Shown here in pieces: positions 1 to 10,061 of a DNA stretch of 64,000 nt; the first letter of the stretch is position 1, and each line of letters begins with the position of its first letter. The stretch lies in NCBI RefSeq assembly GCF_000330505.1, contig NW_004440453.1:27394-91393 (forward strand), in the 5' to 3' direction. A program made the position numbers and the translations under genes. Origin of the DNA: Entamoeba invadens IP1 (taxonomy: Eukaryota > Evosea > Mastigamoebida > Endamoebidae). The notes under the pieces were generated by a model. The model saw only the letters and a list, made by a program, of their open reading frames with translations, was not told the DNA's origin and searched no databases.

Positions 1-2
1 GG

Positions 3-191
3 CTCGAGGGACTTACTTCTGGAGCACAAGAATGGCTGGGTGGTAAACTGTTCCCAGAATCAGTGGGTGGTGGATTGGCTCGAAAATTTAAAAGTAAATT
101 TGCTCAAGCGGAAATCGACGATTTATTATCGAAGATATCAGACAGTATTGAAGATAAGTTGACGAACAAAAAAGACTGGGATTCTAAATAA
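3..191 (+). CDS. C-terminal part of an unidentified protein (partial)
   Basis: An open frame runs from the left edge of the window to a TAA at 189-191, giving 62 C-terminal residues. The segment is Gly-rich first (contains GAQEWLGGKLFPESVGGG) and then amphipathic and charged, ending DWDSK. Its base composition is clearly richer in G+C than the following DNA, as expected for a real Entamoeba exon. No family was recognised. The start lies outside the window, so length and function cannot be judged. The next gene is a tRNA about 140 bp downstream on the same strand. Confidence 0.6.
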   Translation, partial: LEGLTSGAQEWLGGKLFPESVGGGLARKFKSKFAQAEIDDLLSKISDSIEDKLTNKKDWDSK

Positions 192-332
192 GCCATTTTA
201 AAGTATTATTTGTAATAGTATTATACTAATAAACAATAGTTTTTAAGTAATTAAAAATGATGAAAATAAAATTAGATTGTTGTTATTCTCTAAATGTTAA
301 TAAATATATATACATATCTATAAATTAATTAA

Positions 333-414
333 GACAACGTGGCCGAGTGGTCCAAGGCGTATGACTCGAAATCATTTCTCATTTGAGGCGTAGGTTCAAA
401 TCCTGCCGTTGTCG
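333..414 (+). tRNA. tRNA-Ser (anticodon CGA)
   Basis: An 82-nt cloverleaf can be folded by eye. The acceptor stem is GACAACG pairing with CGTTGTC, followed by discriminator G. The D-arm has the GTGGCCGAGTGG block typical of tRNA-Ser. The anticodon stem carries the loop CTCGAAA, so the anticodon is CGA. A long class II variable arm (TCTCATTTGAGG region) and a T-arm with GGTTCAAATCC (B box) follow. No intron is seen. Five T residues right after the gene (415-419) would end RNA polymerase III transcription. It stands alone here, with no second tRNA or short tandem repeats nearby. Confidence 0.95.
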
Positions 415-419
415 TTTTT
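415..419 (+). terminator. RNA polymerase III T-run terminator of the tRNA
   Basis: Five consecutive T residues begin one base after the discriminator base of the tRNA-Ser gene, the usual pol III stop signal. Confidence 0.7.
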
Positions 420-605
420 AATAATAATAGTTTTATTTTTATTTATGTTTTTTTAAATATAATTATTGTTTTATTTGTTTATATTTTTGAGGTTTTATTA
501 TTAATAAAATACCAATTATTATCTTTTTTAATAACAATTACTGGGGTATATGGTATAAACGTAAATAAAATAAAAACAAAGAATATTCAATAATATTGTT
601 ACTTA

Positions 606-2436
606 TCAATCACCACCCCATAAATAGCATTTATCTGCTTCATCAACACTTTCATTTTCACTTTCTTCACTTTGAATATATTCTTCATCGCTTTCATCTG
701 AAACATCTTGTTTTATGGTTTTTTCAACTTTTATTTTTTGTTTAGAGTATGTCTGTTTCACACTTTCCTCATCTCTGTTTATCAATGTTAAAACAAGCTC
801 AAATTTTGGGATATTTCCCATAAACCGATAGTCAACAGTGTATAATACTGTATCACAAATATATTTAGTTTCAAATTTTATTATCTTGTTTTGTGGGAAA
901 ACAATTGTTTTATTGATGTCGATTTTTTTTAAGTCGTTCTGTGTAATTACAATCAGACAAACATGTCACAAAACACTCCTTTTTGTTATCAAAATTGTTT
1001 ATTTCGTATTTCACACCTTTAAAGACGTAAGTGTTTACACTTGGGATATCCACCCTTTTAAATACTAAATTATTGATACTCAACTTCGATATATAGAAAT
1101 TTGAAGTCAATAAACCACCCTTTCTCAACACAAACTTCGGCTTTTCCTTTTCAAAATTCCCAAATTTGAGCTCGAAAGTTACATTCTTGTGACTCAAGTC
1201 GGCTTTACAATTTTCAACATGGAGATCAACAAATAGCGTTATTTCTCCTTTATAAATCTCGTTTTTAAGAACAAACCCCTCCATCAATTTTTCAATGTTC
1301 TTGTTGTTTTGTTCGGTTTTAATAATATCATCTTGAACATCATATTTTTTCGACTTTTTCTCTTTAAAATTTCCAATAAAATTGATGTCAAAAATGAGAG
1401 TTTTACCTTCAATGAATGCGTCGATGTCAATCTGGAATAGATCAGGTGCCCCTATCATATTAAAAATATTGTCAGAGACATGGTAGTTTTTACTATGTTT
1501 ATTCATTATGGTTTGAAAGTCGTTTGCAAAATGGTGAAAGTTCTTTAGAAATTTCTCAGAGTCAAAAACATCACCGATGACATTAACTTTAATCTTGGAC
1601 ACACTTCCAGATAAAAAAAGAGTTTCTAAAACATCTATTTTTTCAATTTGAGTTATTTTATAATCATAATCATTTCTTTGCATTTTAAAAGAAAAGTGCA
1701 TTTCTTCTTGTATCATAAATGGTACTTCTAAATTGTCTTCATTAAATTGTTCATCTGTATTTTGTTCTTTACTGGAGTTCAAATTAATTTCTATTTTTCT
1801 TGTTCTTAAAGCGTTGACATCGATTTGTAAAATTCTCAAATTTTTGTCTTCATAATTTGGAGTGTCTTTGGCGACTACAGTAAGATGACATGCTTGTGAA
1901 TTGCTCGAAATTGTTTTTATTAAATTTATATCTTTTTTCTCTAAATTTTCGTTGATGATATATACAATGACTTTTGTAATGTTTTTGAAACTCAACACAT
2001 CTTTTAATTTATCCAAATCTATTGTATTAAATTGCTCGATAATTAAATAGTTAAGGTAAAAGTATTTTGCTAAATTTTTAATGTCGTACGGGAAAATTCT
2101 CAACTTTTGAATTTTGTCTTCAAACTGTGGTGCAATTTTTTCACATCGTGTTGTTTCCTTTGTCGAATCAATCCATCGAACTTTGTTAATTAAGTCGCCT
2201 TTCAGTTCATTTGTGGCGTTTTCCATAGAGAAGAAAACTGTATTAAGTTGAGGGAGTACCCGTACAAGGTACTTCATCCCAACACACAGCTTCGGTGGAT
2301 TTATGTGAAGCATTTCAAGTGCGGTCACACAATTTTTTGAAACACACTGAAATGTTTCAAATGAAGAAAACCTGTCAATATATATCGCAACATTTGCTAA
2401 GTAGATTGGCTCGAGAATGTACAACTCCCATTTGTT
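606..2436 (-). CDS. F-box/LRR-like conserved Entamoeba protein, two exons, N-terminus in assembly gap
   Basis: A long minus-strand frame leaves the 100-N gap at 2436 and reads to about 963. It joins through a probable intron (848-962) to a second exon, 606-847. The first visible residues include LEPIYLANVAIYIDRFSSF and a FQCVSKNCVTALEMLH block. This resembles the F-box-like/LRR-associated N-terminal region common in Entamoeba multigene families (recalled, not searched). The middle has many isoleucine/leucine-spaced strands. The second exon is acidic (VSDESDEEYIQSEESENESVDE) and ends with a TGA-type terminus after CYLWGGD. The true ATG is in or beyond the gap. Apart from the gap the frame is open, so the gene may be functional. 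The role is unknown; ligand or ubiquitin-adaptor functions would be guesses. Confidence 0.6.
848..962 (-). other. Predicted spliceosomal intron (115 nt)
   Basis: On the minus strand the long exon reaches GTTTGT (957-962), the Entamoeba 5' splice consensus, just before its frame closes. A 3' site ATACAG ends at 848. Removing 115 nt restores one continuous frame into the downstream acidic exon. The segment also contains A8, so a homopolymer frameshift is the competing explanation. Confidence 0.6.
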
Positions 2437-2536
2437 NNNNNNNNNNNNNNNNNNNNNNNNNNNNNNNNNNNNNNNNNNNNNNNNNNNNNNNNNNNNNNNN
2501 NNNNNNNNNNNNNNNNNNNNNNNNNNNNNNNNNNNN
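2437..2536. other. Assembly gap (100 N)
   Basis: Exactly 100 N bases. The size is probably a placeholder, so the distance between the flanking sequences is unknown. It removes the N-terminus of the 606-2436 gene. Confidence 0.99.
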
Positions 2537-3286
2537 TCTAGTGACAATTTTTTAAATTATTGTGCCAATTTATAATTAATCAAATGGTTTTATATAAATG
2601 TCAAGATTCAATAAATTTTGTTTGTTTTCACACAAAAAATAAAAATTAATTGTACGGTTAGTCTACAAACCTTATCTTGTCTCTAACATAATCTGGTACA
2701 ATTTGGACCATGATAAACGTTATATTTCGGAAAGATATTTTAAAAACCATCGTATTGTTAAATGTTTTTCCTCTTTTTACCTAATGACCGATTTAATATA
2801 AAATAAAAGACGTTTCTTGTCAACCATATAACGATATAAGACCAATTTTGGTAAATTTTAATAATGAATTTCACAAAAATATAAATTTTGAACTGCTGTT
2901 TAAAACGTTTACAAAATAACATATTTTTGTTTTATTTAACACTTAAAACTTAAAATAATGCTTTAGTTTTTCGAATTACGAGTTCTTACTGATATATTAA
3001 TTCATTAATTCAAGTTTTGATGTATTTTCTTTTTTGGTTCGTGTATTTTTTTATTAATTAACTTAAAAAACATAAATTATTAAATAAACAAGAGATTTTA
3101 ATTCCGCTTAAATTTATTTTCAACTTTTTGTAATTTTAATATAATTATAAAATATAAATCTTTAAATATAACAACGAAAGTTAAACATAGAAATTTGTTT
3201 AAAGACAACAACACGTGAACTTTTATATGCGTTCAAATGATTTTTAAATACGTTTAAAAGCATTGTTTATTGTAAATAACGTTATT
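2537..3286. other. A+T-rich intergenic DNA
   Basis: No open frame with credible composition, RNA fold or repeat was seen. It holds the presumed 5' flank of the gene in the gap and the 3' flank of the BspA-like pseudogene. Confidence 0.6.
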
Positions 3287-4605
3287 CTATTTGAAAATAA
3301 TATTCAAATTTGTACATTTTTGAAACACATATTTTTTAATAATCTTAATGTTCTTTGGTATAAATACATTTGTCAGACAATCACAATAAGAAAAAGAGTT
3401 ATTTCGAATTTCGACGAGTTTTGTGTTAAATGTTATATTTGAAAGTTTGTTGCAGTGGTCAAAGGAGTATTCACCAATACACGTTGTATTATCAGGCACA
3501 CTTAATACCATCAAATTTTTACATTCTATAAATGAAAGTGTTTCGAGCTTTTCTACTGTTGGTGGGAGATTTATTTCACAGAGTGAAGAACAGTACGCAA
3601 AACAACTTTTTCCAATAAATCGCAAGTTTTTGTTAAACACTATTATACTAAATGAAATGCATTGATTAAAACAATAATCATTGAGATGTGTGACACTCTC
3701 CGATATTTTAATAGTTTGAAGACTCGAGCATTTTGAGAAGCAATCACTACATAAAACTCATAGAAATCAGGAAGCTCAACTTCTACAAGTGATTCACAAC
3801 AATTGAAACAACACCCACCCAAGTAACTCTTTGGTTGATTATAATTATTAATGTTTACTTTACGTGAGTTGTTTTATTATAGTATTATAGAATAATTATT
3901 TTATTAATAATAATTTAATTGTTATAAAAATATAGTGTTTATACACAAACCATTTATAATATCAGATTGTGCTGTAGAATGATAACGTGTTTGAAATGGT
4001 AAAAATACTCTTCTCAGAGTTCGACACATTGAAAATGCTCCAGGTTCTATTTTCATCAGATTTGTTGTGATTTGGAGAGAAGTTAGTGTTGAACAACCTT
4101 CGAAACACCTTTCATGTATTTGTGTGACGTTTTTGGGAAGAATTATTAAGTCGATGGAATTTAATGACCGAAAAGTATCAACTCCAAGTGATGCAACTTC
4201 TTTTGGAATTGTTGATCCATATTTTAGTCTGTCATTCTTAGTGAATGTAACATCTTTAAATATGAATTTTGAATTTTTGTTTATCACAAAAGTGTTATAA
4301 TCGACATTGTACCACACTACTATTTTGAAAAATATGTATTTATTTCGATTTTTAGATTTACTAGTAATTTCAACTGGTTTCTGAAAATCGTTACCAAAGG
4401 TCTCTTCTTTTGTATTCCAAATGTTTAATGTCTCAATGTCCACAAAGTACTTTATTGATGTTGTGTCGAGTGGTATTGGGTTGAAGCGAAAAATTTAAAT
4501 GGTACCTCTGAATTTAGTATTCACCAATTCAAGTGAAACGAAGTCATTAATGGTTTTAAAATATTTCGAAACTATCATCATGTGATATCCGTCTTTTATA
4601 ACCAT
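3287..4605 (-). pseudogene. BspA-type leucine-rich repeat protein, decayed
   Basis: The ATG at 4605 starts the characteristic Entamoeba BspA-family N-terminus (GYHMMIVSKYFKTINDF). After 36 codons an in-frame TAA (4497-4495) interrupts it. The same frame then continues through FNPIPL, IETLNIWN and VVWYNVDYNTFV, also family hallmarks, and into Treponema-type LRRs with C-x5-L and I-x-I/V-P spacing. The frame closes at 3922, an AT-rich stretch follows (about 3843-3921), and LRR coding resumes in two further frames (ESLVEVELPDFYEF, then SKCSSLQTIKISESV) down to 3287. In intact members the LRR array is a non-enzymatic repeat fold, often at the cell surface. One nonsense change, one AT insertion-like segment and at least one frameshift make this a pseudogene. 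Confidence 0.85.
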
Positions 4606-5041
4606 TTTTTATTTTTTTGTAGTTACACAAAACTTATTTATTAGTATTTGTTGTTGTTTAAAATACAATAAAAAATAATAAATTATGTAAGTTATTTTTT
4701 TAAAAAACCAACTTTAACGAACATAACATAATATAATCTTAACATTCATCAAAACCAATTATTAAATGATCATGAAAGTTTTAAACACAAAAACATGATT
4801 TTTTTGATTTACATAAATATCATAATTCAGATACTATTATGTTAATAAAATAATATTTTGTTATATTATATTATAATTTAACTATATATTTTAACATCTG
4901 AGTCTTTTGAAATTATACAAAAATGTTAATAATAATAGTATAGCGATAGTATAAAAGTATTTCAAGTTTTTTTCAAATTATAATTATTATATTTACTATA
5001 AAAATAGTTTCAAGTAACTAATAATAAGAAATAAAACAAAG
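4606..5041. other. A+T-rich intergenic DNA
   Basis: Shared upstream region between a minus-strand pseudogene and a plus-strand gene fragment. No motif was recognised with confidence. Confidence 0.5.
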
Positions 5042-5336
5042 ATGTCAACACACTACCTTCTTAGTTGTGAAAGAAATAGCACTTCGTAGTGATATTCGTA
5101 CATTTCTCAATATAACAGAAACATGTTCCACATACTCTCAATTACAGAACGATGACACAATATATAAAACTCTTACCAACAAACAAGCTTTTGATAGAAA
5201 TTCGTTTATTACTTTTTATACACTTCAAAACATCAATAATGCAGCACAAATATTAAACACGGTGTGCAGAAGCAAAAAATGGACTATTTATTTTAAAAAG
5301 CAGTTACACACACTCTTATTTTTATATTTTTTTTAA
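5042..5336 (+). pseudogene. N-terminal fragment of an Entamoeba LRR/F-box-like family protein
   Basis: An ATG at 5042 opens MSTHYLLS. One base lost near 5063 shifts the frame, and coding continues as KEIALRSDIRTFLNITETCSTYSQL and onward to a TAA at 5336. The block IALRSDIRTFLN followed by a helical Thr/Asn-rich stretch resembles N-termini of Entamoeba LRR-family proteins (recalled, not searched). The last residues (LHTLLFLYFF) look like non-coding drift. It is too short and frameshifted to be functional. Confidence 0.5.
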
Positions 5337-5365
5337 ATCACATAGTAGATATATTCACGTTTTCA

Positions 5366-6233
5366 TGAATACTTTTTTATACTTTCTCGCAGTTCTCGTG
5401 AATTTTCTACATATTGGAGCAACTGCTTTATTTCCATTAGTTGTTTTTATAACAACGGTCTTGTTTGTTATATACTCATTTGACATATTTTCTTTATCAT
5501 ATGTTTGACGACCACTTTAAGTACATTTAGTTGTGAATTTTCTTTCGTGTGGTTTTCTTGTGAATTTTTGTGAGAAAAAAGACGAAGAATATCTTCCCAT
5601 TGATGCGAAACAAAATACAACAAAACCAACGAGAGTTCGTATTTATTTTCATTGTTTTTCGTTGTGTAAGTCCTTTTTAATGTGTACAGGTGTCATCACT
5701 TTAATTATTCTTTTATTTATGAAACTGATAAGACCTGATATTTTTGGATACACAAGTGGTATCGTTTTCATTTCTTTAATATTTGTCCTAATTGTAATTG
5801 GAGAGTTGATCAGTGGATGTTGCTGGTTGGCTATATTCCTTATGTTCATATTCTGAATCAATGGAGGCGAAAATAATGATACTATTTTTGGGAAAAATTA
5901 CAAAGAAAAGGGTATTCCGGGTGTTTTGAATCATTTTATGTGTCGGTTGTTGGAATTGTTTCGTTCGCACTTTTATTGACAACTTTGCGTTTGTGTTATG
6001 TTGTGAAATTTAATAAGGATAATTTGAAAATGGATTATATGAAGGCGTTTATTCCACTCGTTGTTGGTGTTGTATTTACTTATTTATCTAGCTTTTTTAA
6101 TGGAATTAAAGATGGAAATAAATGTACTTTGTTGTGTCCAGATTGTTGTCTGTGGATGGGGTGTTTCTGTGGAATTCACAAAAGAGATGAAGTTTTAACC
6201 AAAGAATCAAATTATTATTACCAATTTGATTAA
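5366..6233 (+). pseudogene. Multi-pass membrane protein, decayed
   Basis: Three consecutive coding pieces describe one hydrophobic protein. The first begins at ATG 5366 with two membrane-like segments and stops at a TGA near 5508. The second (about 5533-5856) has helices such as VITLIILLFMKLI and GIVFISLIFVLIVIGEL and is closed by TGA at 5854-5856. Reading on in that same frame gives a soluble loop (GENNDTIFGKNYKEKG). A shift near 5935 then gives SVVGIVSFALLLTTLRL and AFIPLVVGVVFTYL, ending in a Cys-rich tail (CTLLCPDCCLWMGCFC). I do not recognise the family. At least one nonsense codon and two frameshifts indicate a pseudogene. Confidence 0.65.
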
Positions 6234-6803
6234 TTTATGTTTAAGTAAAAACTCATTATTTGTATTTTATAATAAATTACAATTAGGTATATATTTTAAA
6301 ACAATTAAGAAGTTTTTTTGTAAAATCATGCTTTTAAACATTTTGTTTTTTTTACCTTAGTTAAGTTGTAAAAATGTCTAAATATTCAAAATGAATTACA
6401 AATAATTGTTCAATATTATATTATTTCCATAATCTGCAAAAAGTAAAACAATTAAAGTATAAAAACATTAAAACATTATATATTTAAATTTATACAAAAT
6501 GTTATGAAAATAAAGATTAAAAATATAGGAAATAAAAAATATCCTATTTAAACTTTTTATCATAAACTATAAAATATAATATATGTAAGGAAATAATACA
6601 ATTGGATAAATAATCATAAAAAACTCATAAAAATAGAATTCAAAAAATAAATATGACAAATTAGTCAGCATGATGGAATTAAATAAAAATATATTCATTC
6701 TGAATAAATTTGCGATTTTGAATGTAAATTAAAAAAGGAGACTTGAATTGTAATCGTCAACGGGATTGAAACTCAAAGACGAAAGATTATAAAAAGAAAA
6801 TAT

Positions 6804-6860
6804 AAAAGATGAAAATTACATCAACACAGCAATAGTAAAAAGATGAAAATTACATCAACA
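6804..6860. repeat. Two 23-bp direct repeats
   Basis: The sequence containing GATGAAAATTACATCAACA occurs at 6804-6826 and again at 6838-6860, separated by 11 bp. It is a local duplication with no matching neighbours. Confidence 0.85.
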
Positions 6861-7657
6861 AATATATTTTTTTTATTCTATTTTTTAATTTTTTTTATTA
6901 ATTATTTAATTTAACATCAATTTTTAATTAATTATAATTAATCTAATATTCAAATTTATTATTCTTTATTTATTTATTTAATATTAAAAATATAATATTG
7001 TAGTAATTTTATAATTTAATAATTTTTTTCTATATTGGTGACATTTTTCTTTACAAAAAGAATTGAACATATTTTTTAAATTTACAATTTTAACAATAAT
7101 ATAATTAGTAGCATTTCGAATTTTTTTTCACAAAAATTAAATACAATAAAAATCATTTTAAGTTAATTATTATTTTACTTATTTTATATTATAATTTTTA
7201 TGAACAAATATGATTTTGTTTATATATGTTGTTGAATTAAGTAATTTAACATTTAAATTACGAAAAATTATCACATACATCTTTTGTTTGTCATAAATAA
7301 TACACAAAATGTGTAAAAATAATATTTTCTTTTTTTAATTATATTAGTAAACAAATTAAATGTTCATCATTTTTATTATTAAATACAAAATGAGGATTTT
7401 TTATTTAAAAAACAGAAAAGTTTACATTTCTCAACATTTTAAAAGAAAAAAAACGAATTAATTAATAAACTTGATAATTAAAAAGTTATTAATTGGTTTC
7501 TTTTTTTAATATTTTGTTATATTTCATCTAAACTTTTTCTATTAAATTCAAATATGTCTTTAACTCCATAATTGTCCTTCTGTATTATTTTTTCTTATAT
7601 TTTTTATTAAATATTAAAATCAATTAATAAAAAAATCATAAAAATTTCATTTTTAAT

Positions 7658-7673
7658 ATCTCCAATCGGAGAT
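7658..7673. promoter_or_regulatory. Small palindrome upstream of the 7720 gene
   Basis: ATCTCC-AATC-GGAGAT forms a perfect 6-bp stem with a 4-base loop, 46 bp before the start codon at 7720. It could be a protein-binding site or lie in the 5' leader. No canonical Entamoeba TATA or Inr element was identified with confidence. Confidence 0.3.
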
Positions 7674-7719
7674 TTTGACATTTATAACAAAGAGACACAT
7701 CAATTGAAATATCACTTCA

Positions 7720-9423
7720 ATGGAAACAATAACAAAAGCCTTAAGGATTAACCCCCGTCGTTCTTCTGACAAATCTCTCTACTCAAAACGCGATCTTGAG
7801 AAACCCACCTTCCCGACTAAGAACAATACAACAAAGCCAAAAGTGTATATTCAAAAAGTGACTGACGAGAAAGCACTTGCCAAACAACGAAAAGATAAAA
7901 AGAGCACTTCAGTCACTGTAAAACTTTTGTCACAACGCAGAAAACGGATAAGTCGAGGTGCAACTGTTATCAACGCAGAGATTATAAACTTAACCCAATC
8001 AAAGGGTCTTCCACCTGAGAGACTCACGAAAGCCATTGAGTCCGAACTTCCTGAGTACAACCTTGGGGAGTACTTCTCTGCATTTCCCGAACCACTTTAT
8101 AATATTCCGAGGAAGTCGCGACACCTTAAGATCAGTGAAGATACTCTTAAAGACCTTAATGAGCGTTTGAAGACTGAAACGTCCAAAGTTGTTCTTTCGT
8201 CCACTTCAAAGACGCAAAAAGTGTTTTACGAATTAGTTGACACTGCTGCCGCCATTGGCATTTCGAGAGAACCCATTTTGGTCTCGTTGTTTTATAATTA
8301 CGGGGTTCTTCCACTCAATAACTTGTCACGCAGAGCAGCTAAGTTCATGAACGACTTCAAGAAGTCCGGAGAACACTTTTTGAAAGACATTCAAAAGAAA
8401 TTTGAAGCTGAAAAAGACGAGAGAGACTTGAAGATACTCATTCAAAGGTACACTCAAGTGGATGGGAATATTAAGACGATAGAAGCAATTATCAAGTCTT
8501 TGAATAACACAATACAACTTTTGAAAGATCCTGATAGTAAGATCTGCGTGATATCTAAAGAAGGATATAAAGAGTTTGTGTATGACGAGGAGTCGATTGA
8601 AATGATCAATAAGATCATTCAATTGAAAAATAAACAAATAGAAGAGCTTAAAAGGCAAAATTACGCGTTGGTAGAGCACAACGACGAGTTAAAAAGACTC
8701 ACGAAGTACAATACACTACATTACATTCTTGTGATGGAAAACAATGAGCCACGTATCACCGACTTGGATATCAAAGCTTCATATTTAGAACACGTGAATA
8801 AATCTGAAGTGAAAGTTAAACAAATCGCCAATGAAAAAGAGTACAAGAAAGACGTGTACATCCCCAAAGATATCATTGAAAGGTATTTGCCGAAGTTGAA
8901 TGGTAAAGTGAGAGACAAAGTTGACGAAGAGTTCATTCCGAAAGTCGACGATGTAAATGCAGCGAAGAAAAGTTCTGGAAAAAAAGTGGTGAGTCAAGAA
9001 GCATTGGACATCGCAAAGAAAAATATTTATGAAATCAGTTTTACAGATCCATTCAAATATAAACTCTTTAAAAGAACATTCACTGTATTTGGAAGAGGAA
9101 GAATAGACAAAGTGCCTTTTAAGAAAGCAAACTACCCACGAAGAGTCGAAAAGTACTTTGGCGCTCTTGTGATGAAAAATGCGAAAAAAATTTATTTAAA
9201 AAAGATTGAAGAAAACTCCACCGAATTGAAATTTATTCGCCAAGAGGATGTTATTGTAGCAACTAATAACATCACAACGAAAATGTTTGATATAACAAGA
9301 GAGAACTTGAGGACTTTAATAAGGACGTTGTTCCAAGATGTTAATCATAGAAATATCAAGGCCAAAACGTTACACATTTCTGGGTACGAAATTGTAGAAA
9401 ACGTCTATGATCATTATTCATAA
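7720..9423 (+). CDS. 567-residue basic, coiled-coil-containing protein of unknown function
   Basis: This is a continuous 567-codon frame from ATG 7720 to TAA 9421-9423. Codon use and G+C are clearly higher than in surrounding DNA, marking a real gene under selection. The N-terminus (first ~90 residues) is very basic and low in complexity (RINPRRSS, KQRKDKKS, SQRRKRISRG). Residues ~200-330 are helical and coiled-coil-like (KKFEAEKDERDLKILIQRY, IIQLKNKQIEELKRQN). The C-terminal third is basic with FGRGRIDKVPFKKANYPRR. No Trp and a single Cys were seen, and there is no signal peptide or membrane segment. I do not recognise the family. A small ORF follows 18 nt after the stop in the same frame, so the two may be one gene split by a nonsense codon. 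Confidence 0.8.
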   Translation: METITKALRINPRRSSDKSLYSKRDLEKPTFPTKNNTTKPKVYIQKVTDEKALAKQRKDKKSTSVTVKLLSQRRKRISRGATVINAEIINLTQSKGLPPERLTKAIESELPEYNLGEYFSAFPEPLYNIPRKSRHLKISEDTLKDLNERLKTETSKVVLSSTSKTQKVFYELVDTAAAIGISREPILVSLFYNYGVLPLNNLSRRAAKFMNDFKKSGEHFLKDIQKKFEAEKDERDLKILIQRYTQVDGNIKTIEAIIKSLNNTIQLLKDPDSKICVISKEGYKEFVYDEESIEMINKIIQLKNKQIEELKRQNYALVEHNDELKRLTKYNTLHYILVMENNEPRITDLDIKASYLEHVNKSEVKVKQIANEKEYKKDVYIPKDIIERYLPKLNGKVRDKVDEEFIPKVDDVNAAKKSSGKKVVSQEALDIAKKNIYEISFTDPFKYKLFKRTFTVFGRGRIDKVPFKKANYPRRVEKYFGALVMKNAKKIYLKKIEENSTELKFIRQEDVIVATNNITTKMFDITRENLRTLIRTLFQDVNHRNIKAKTLHISGYEIVENVYDHYS

Positions 9424-9441
9424 ACAGAAATCACTGAGAGA

Positions 9442-9630
9442 ATGGAAAACAATACTATAGAACAAGTTTTAAGAGACGAGAGAGAAATACTTTATAGAAA
9501 ACAAATGAACGAATTGAGTCGACAAGCTACAAAGAAAATCACATTAAAAGAGACTTTGAAAAAACAGGAGTCATTTGAATATGATGATAGTGATGACGAT
9601 GATGACGACTTCTCTTTTTCAGAAGATTAA
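9442..9630 (+). CDS. Small acidic-tailed ORF, in frame with the upstream gene
   Basis: A 62-codon frame begins ENNTIEQVLRDEREILYR, continues as a charged helix, and ends in an acidic tail (DDSDDDDDDFSFSED). It is preceded in the same frame by six sense codons and then the TAA of the 7720 gene, so only one stop codon separates the two. Either it is a separate short gene, which would be unusually close for a eukaryote, or it is the C-terminus of a roughly 636-codon protein. The combination of basic N-terminus and acidic tail would make sense for one nucleic-acid- or chaperone-type protein, but this is inference. Confidence 0.5.
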   Translation: MENNTIEQVLRDEREILYRKQMNELSRQATKKITLKETLKKQESFEYDDSDDDDDDFSFSED

Positions 9631-9732
9631 TAAATAAATCAATAATTTGAGTATTAATTTTTGGGTTGTAAAGTAATATGTTTATACGTTTAACTTTGTT
9701 TGAACTTAAGTACAGGAATTTAATTGAAAGTA

Positions 9733-9902
9733 AACTGTTTTTCAAAAGTCTGTACTGAGGTGTCCCGATTTTTTGCATTTATTTTGTTTATTATTTTTGG
9801 GAATCATTTTTTTGTAATAAATTCGCTTATTTTTTTCCAAGTAAAAAAAAGAAAAACAGTCTTCAAAAAATATTTTTTTAACTTGAATAATTTTTAAGCA
9901 TT
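9733..9902 (+). repeat. Truncated copy of the AACTGTTTTTCAAAAG TIR element
   Basis: After a TA (9731-9732) the sequence AACTGTTTTTCAAAAGTC begins a stretch of about 170 bp. It closely matches the left part of the complete element at 61366-62369, including the GTGTCCCGATTTTTT and AAATTCGCTTATTTTTTTCC blocks. Similarity stops at about 9902, exactly where the Polinton terminus starts. The right end of this copy was not found. Confidence 0.8.
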
Positions 9903-10029
9903 GTAGTATATAAATAGTGCCGATTTCGGACACCCTTCGGGAATCCTGTCTTCATGATTTCGTCGCTTCGCTCCTTTATTTAGGTTTAATTATTTTAGGG
10001 TTATTTTATTAGTTATTTTAAAGTGATAT
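9903..10029 (+). repeat. Left terminal inverted repeat of the Polinton
   Basis: Starts GTAGTATATAAATAGTGCC and contains the GC-rich GACACCCTTCGGGAA and CGTCGCTTCGCTCC blocks. These reappear in inverse orientation at 16003-16129. Confidence 0.85.
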
Positions 10030-10061
10030 TTTTATTTTTTCTTATCTTAAATGACAACTAC

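Larger units (their letters stand above)
6234..7719. other. Long A+T-rich intergenic region with a 23-bp direct repeat
   Basis: About 1.5 kb of very A+T-rich DNA without credible genes. It contains two exact copies of a 23-bp sequence (6804-6826 and 6838-6860) and, close to the next gene, a small palindrome at 7658-7673. Confidence 0.6.

Noticed and set aside
838..1068. Plus-strand open frame over the end of the 606-2436 gene
   Set aside because: Antisense to the continuous minus-strand coding sequence and its predicted intron.
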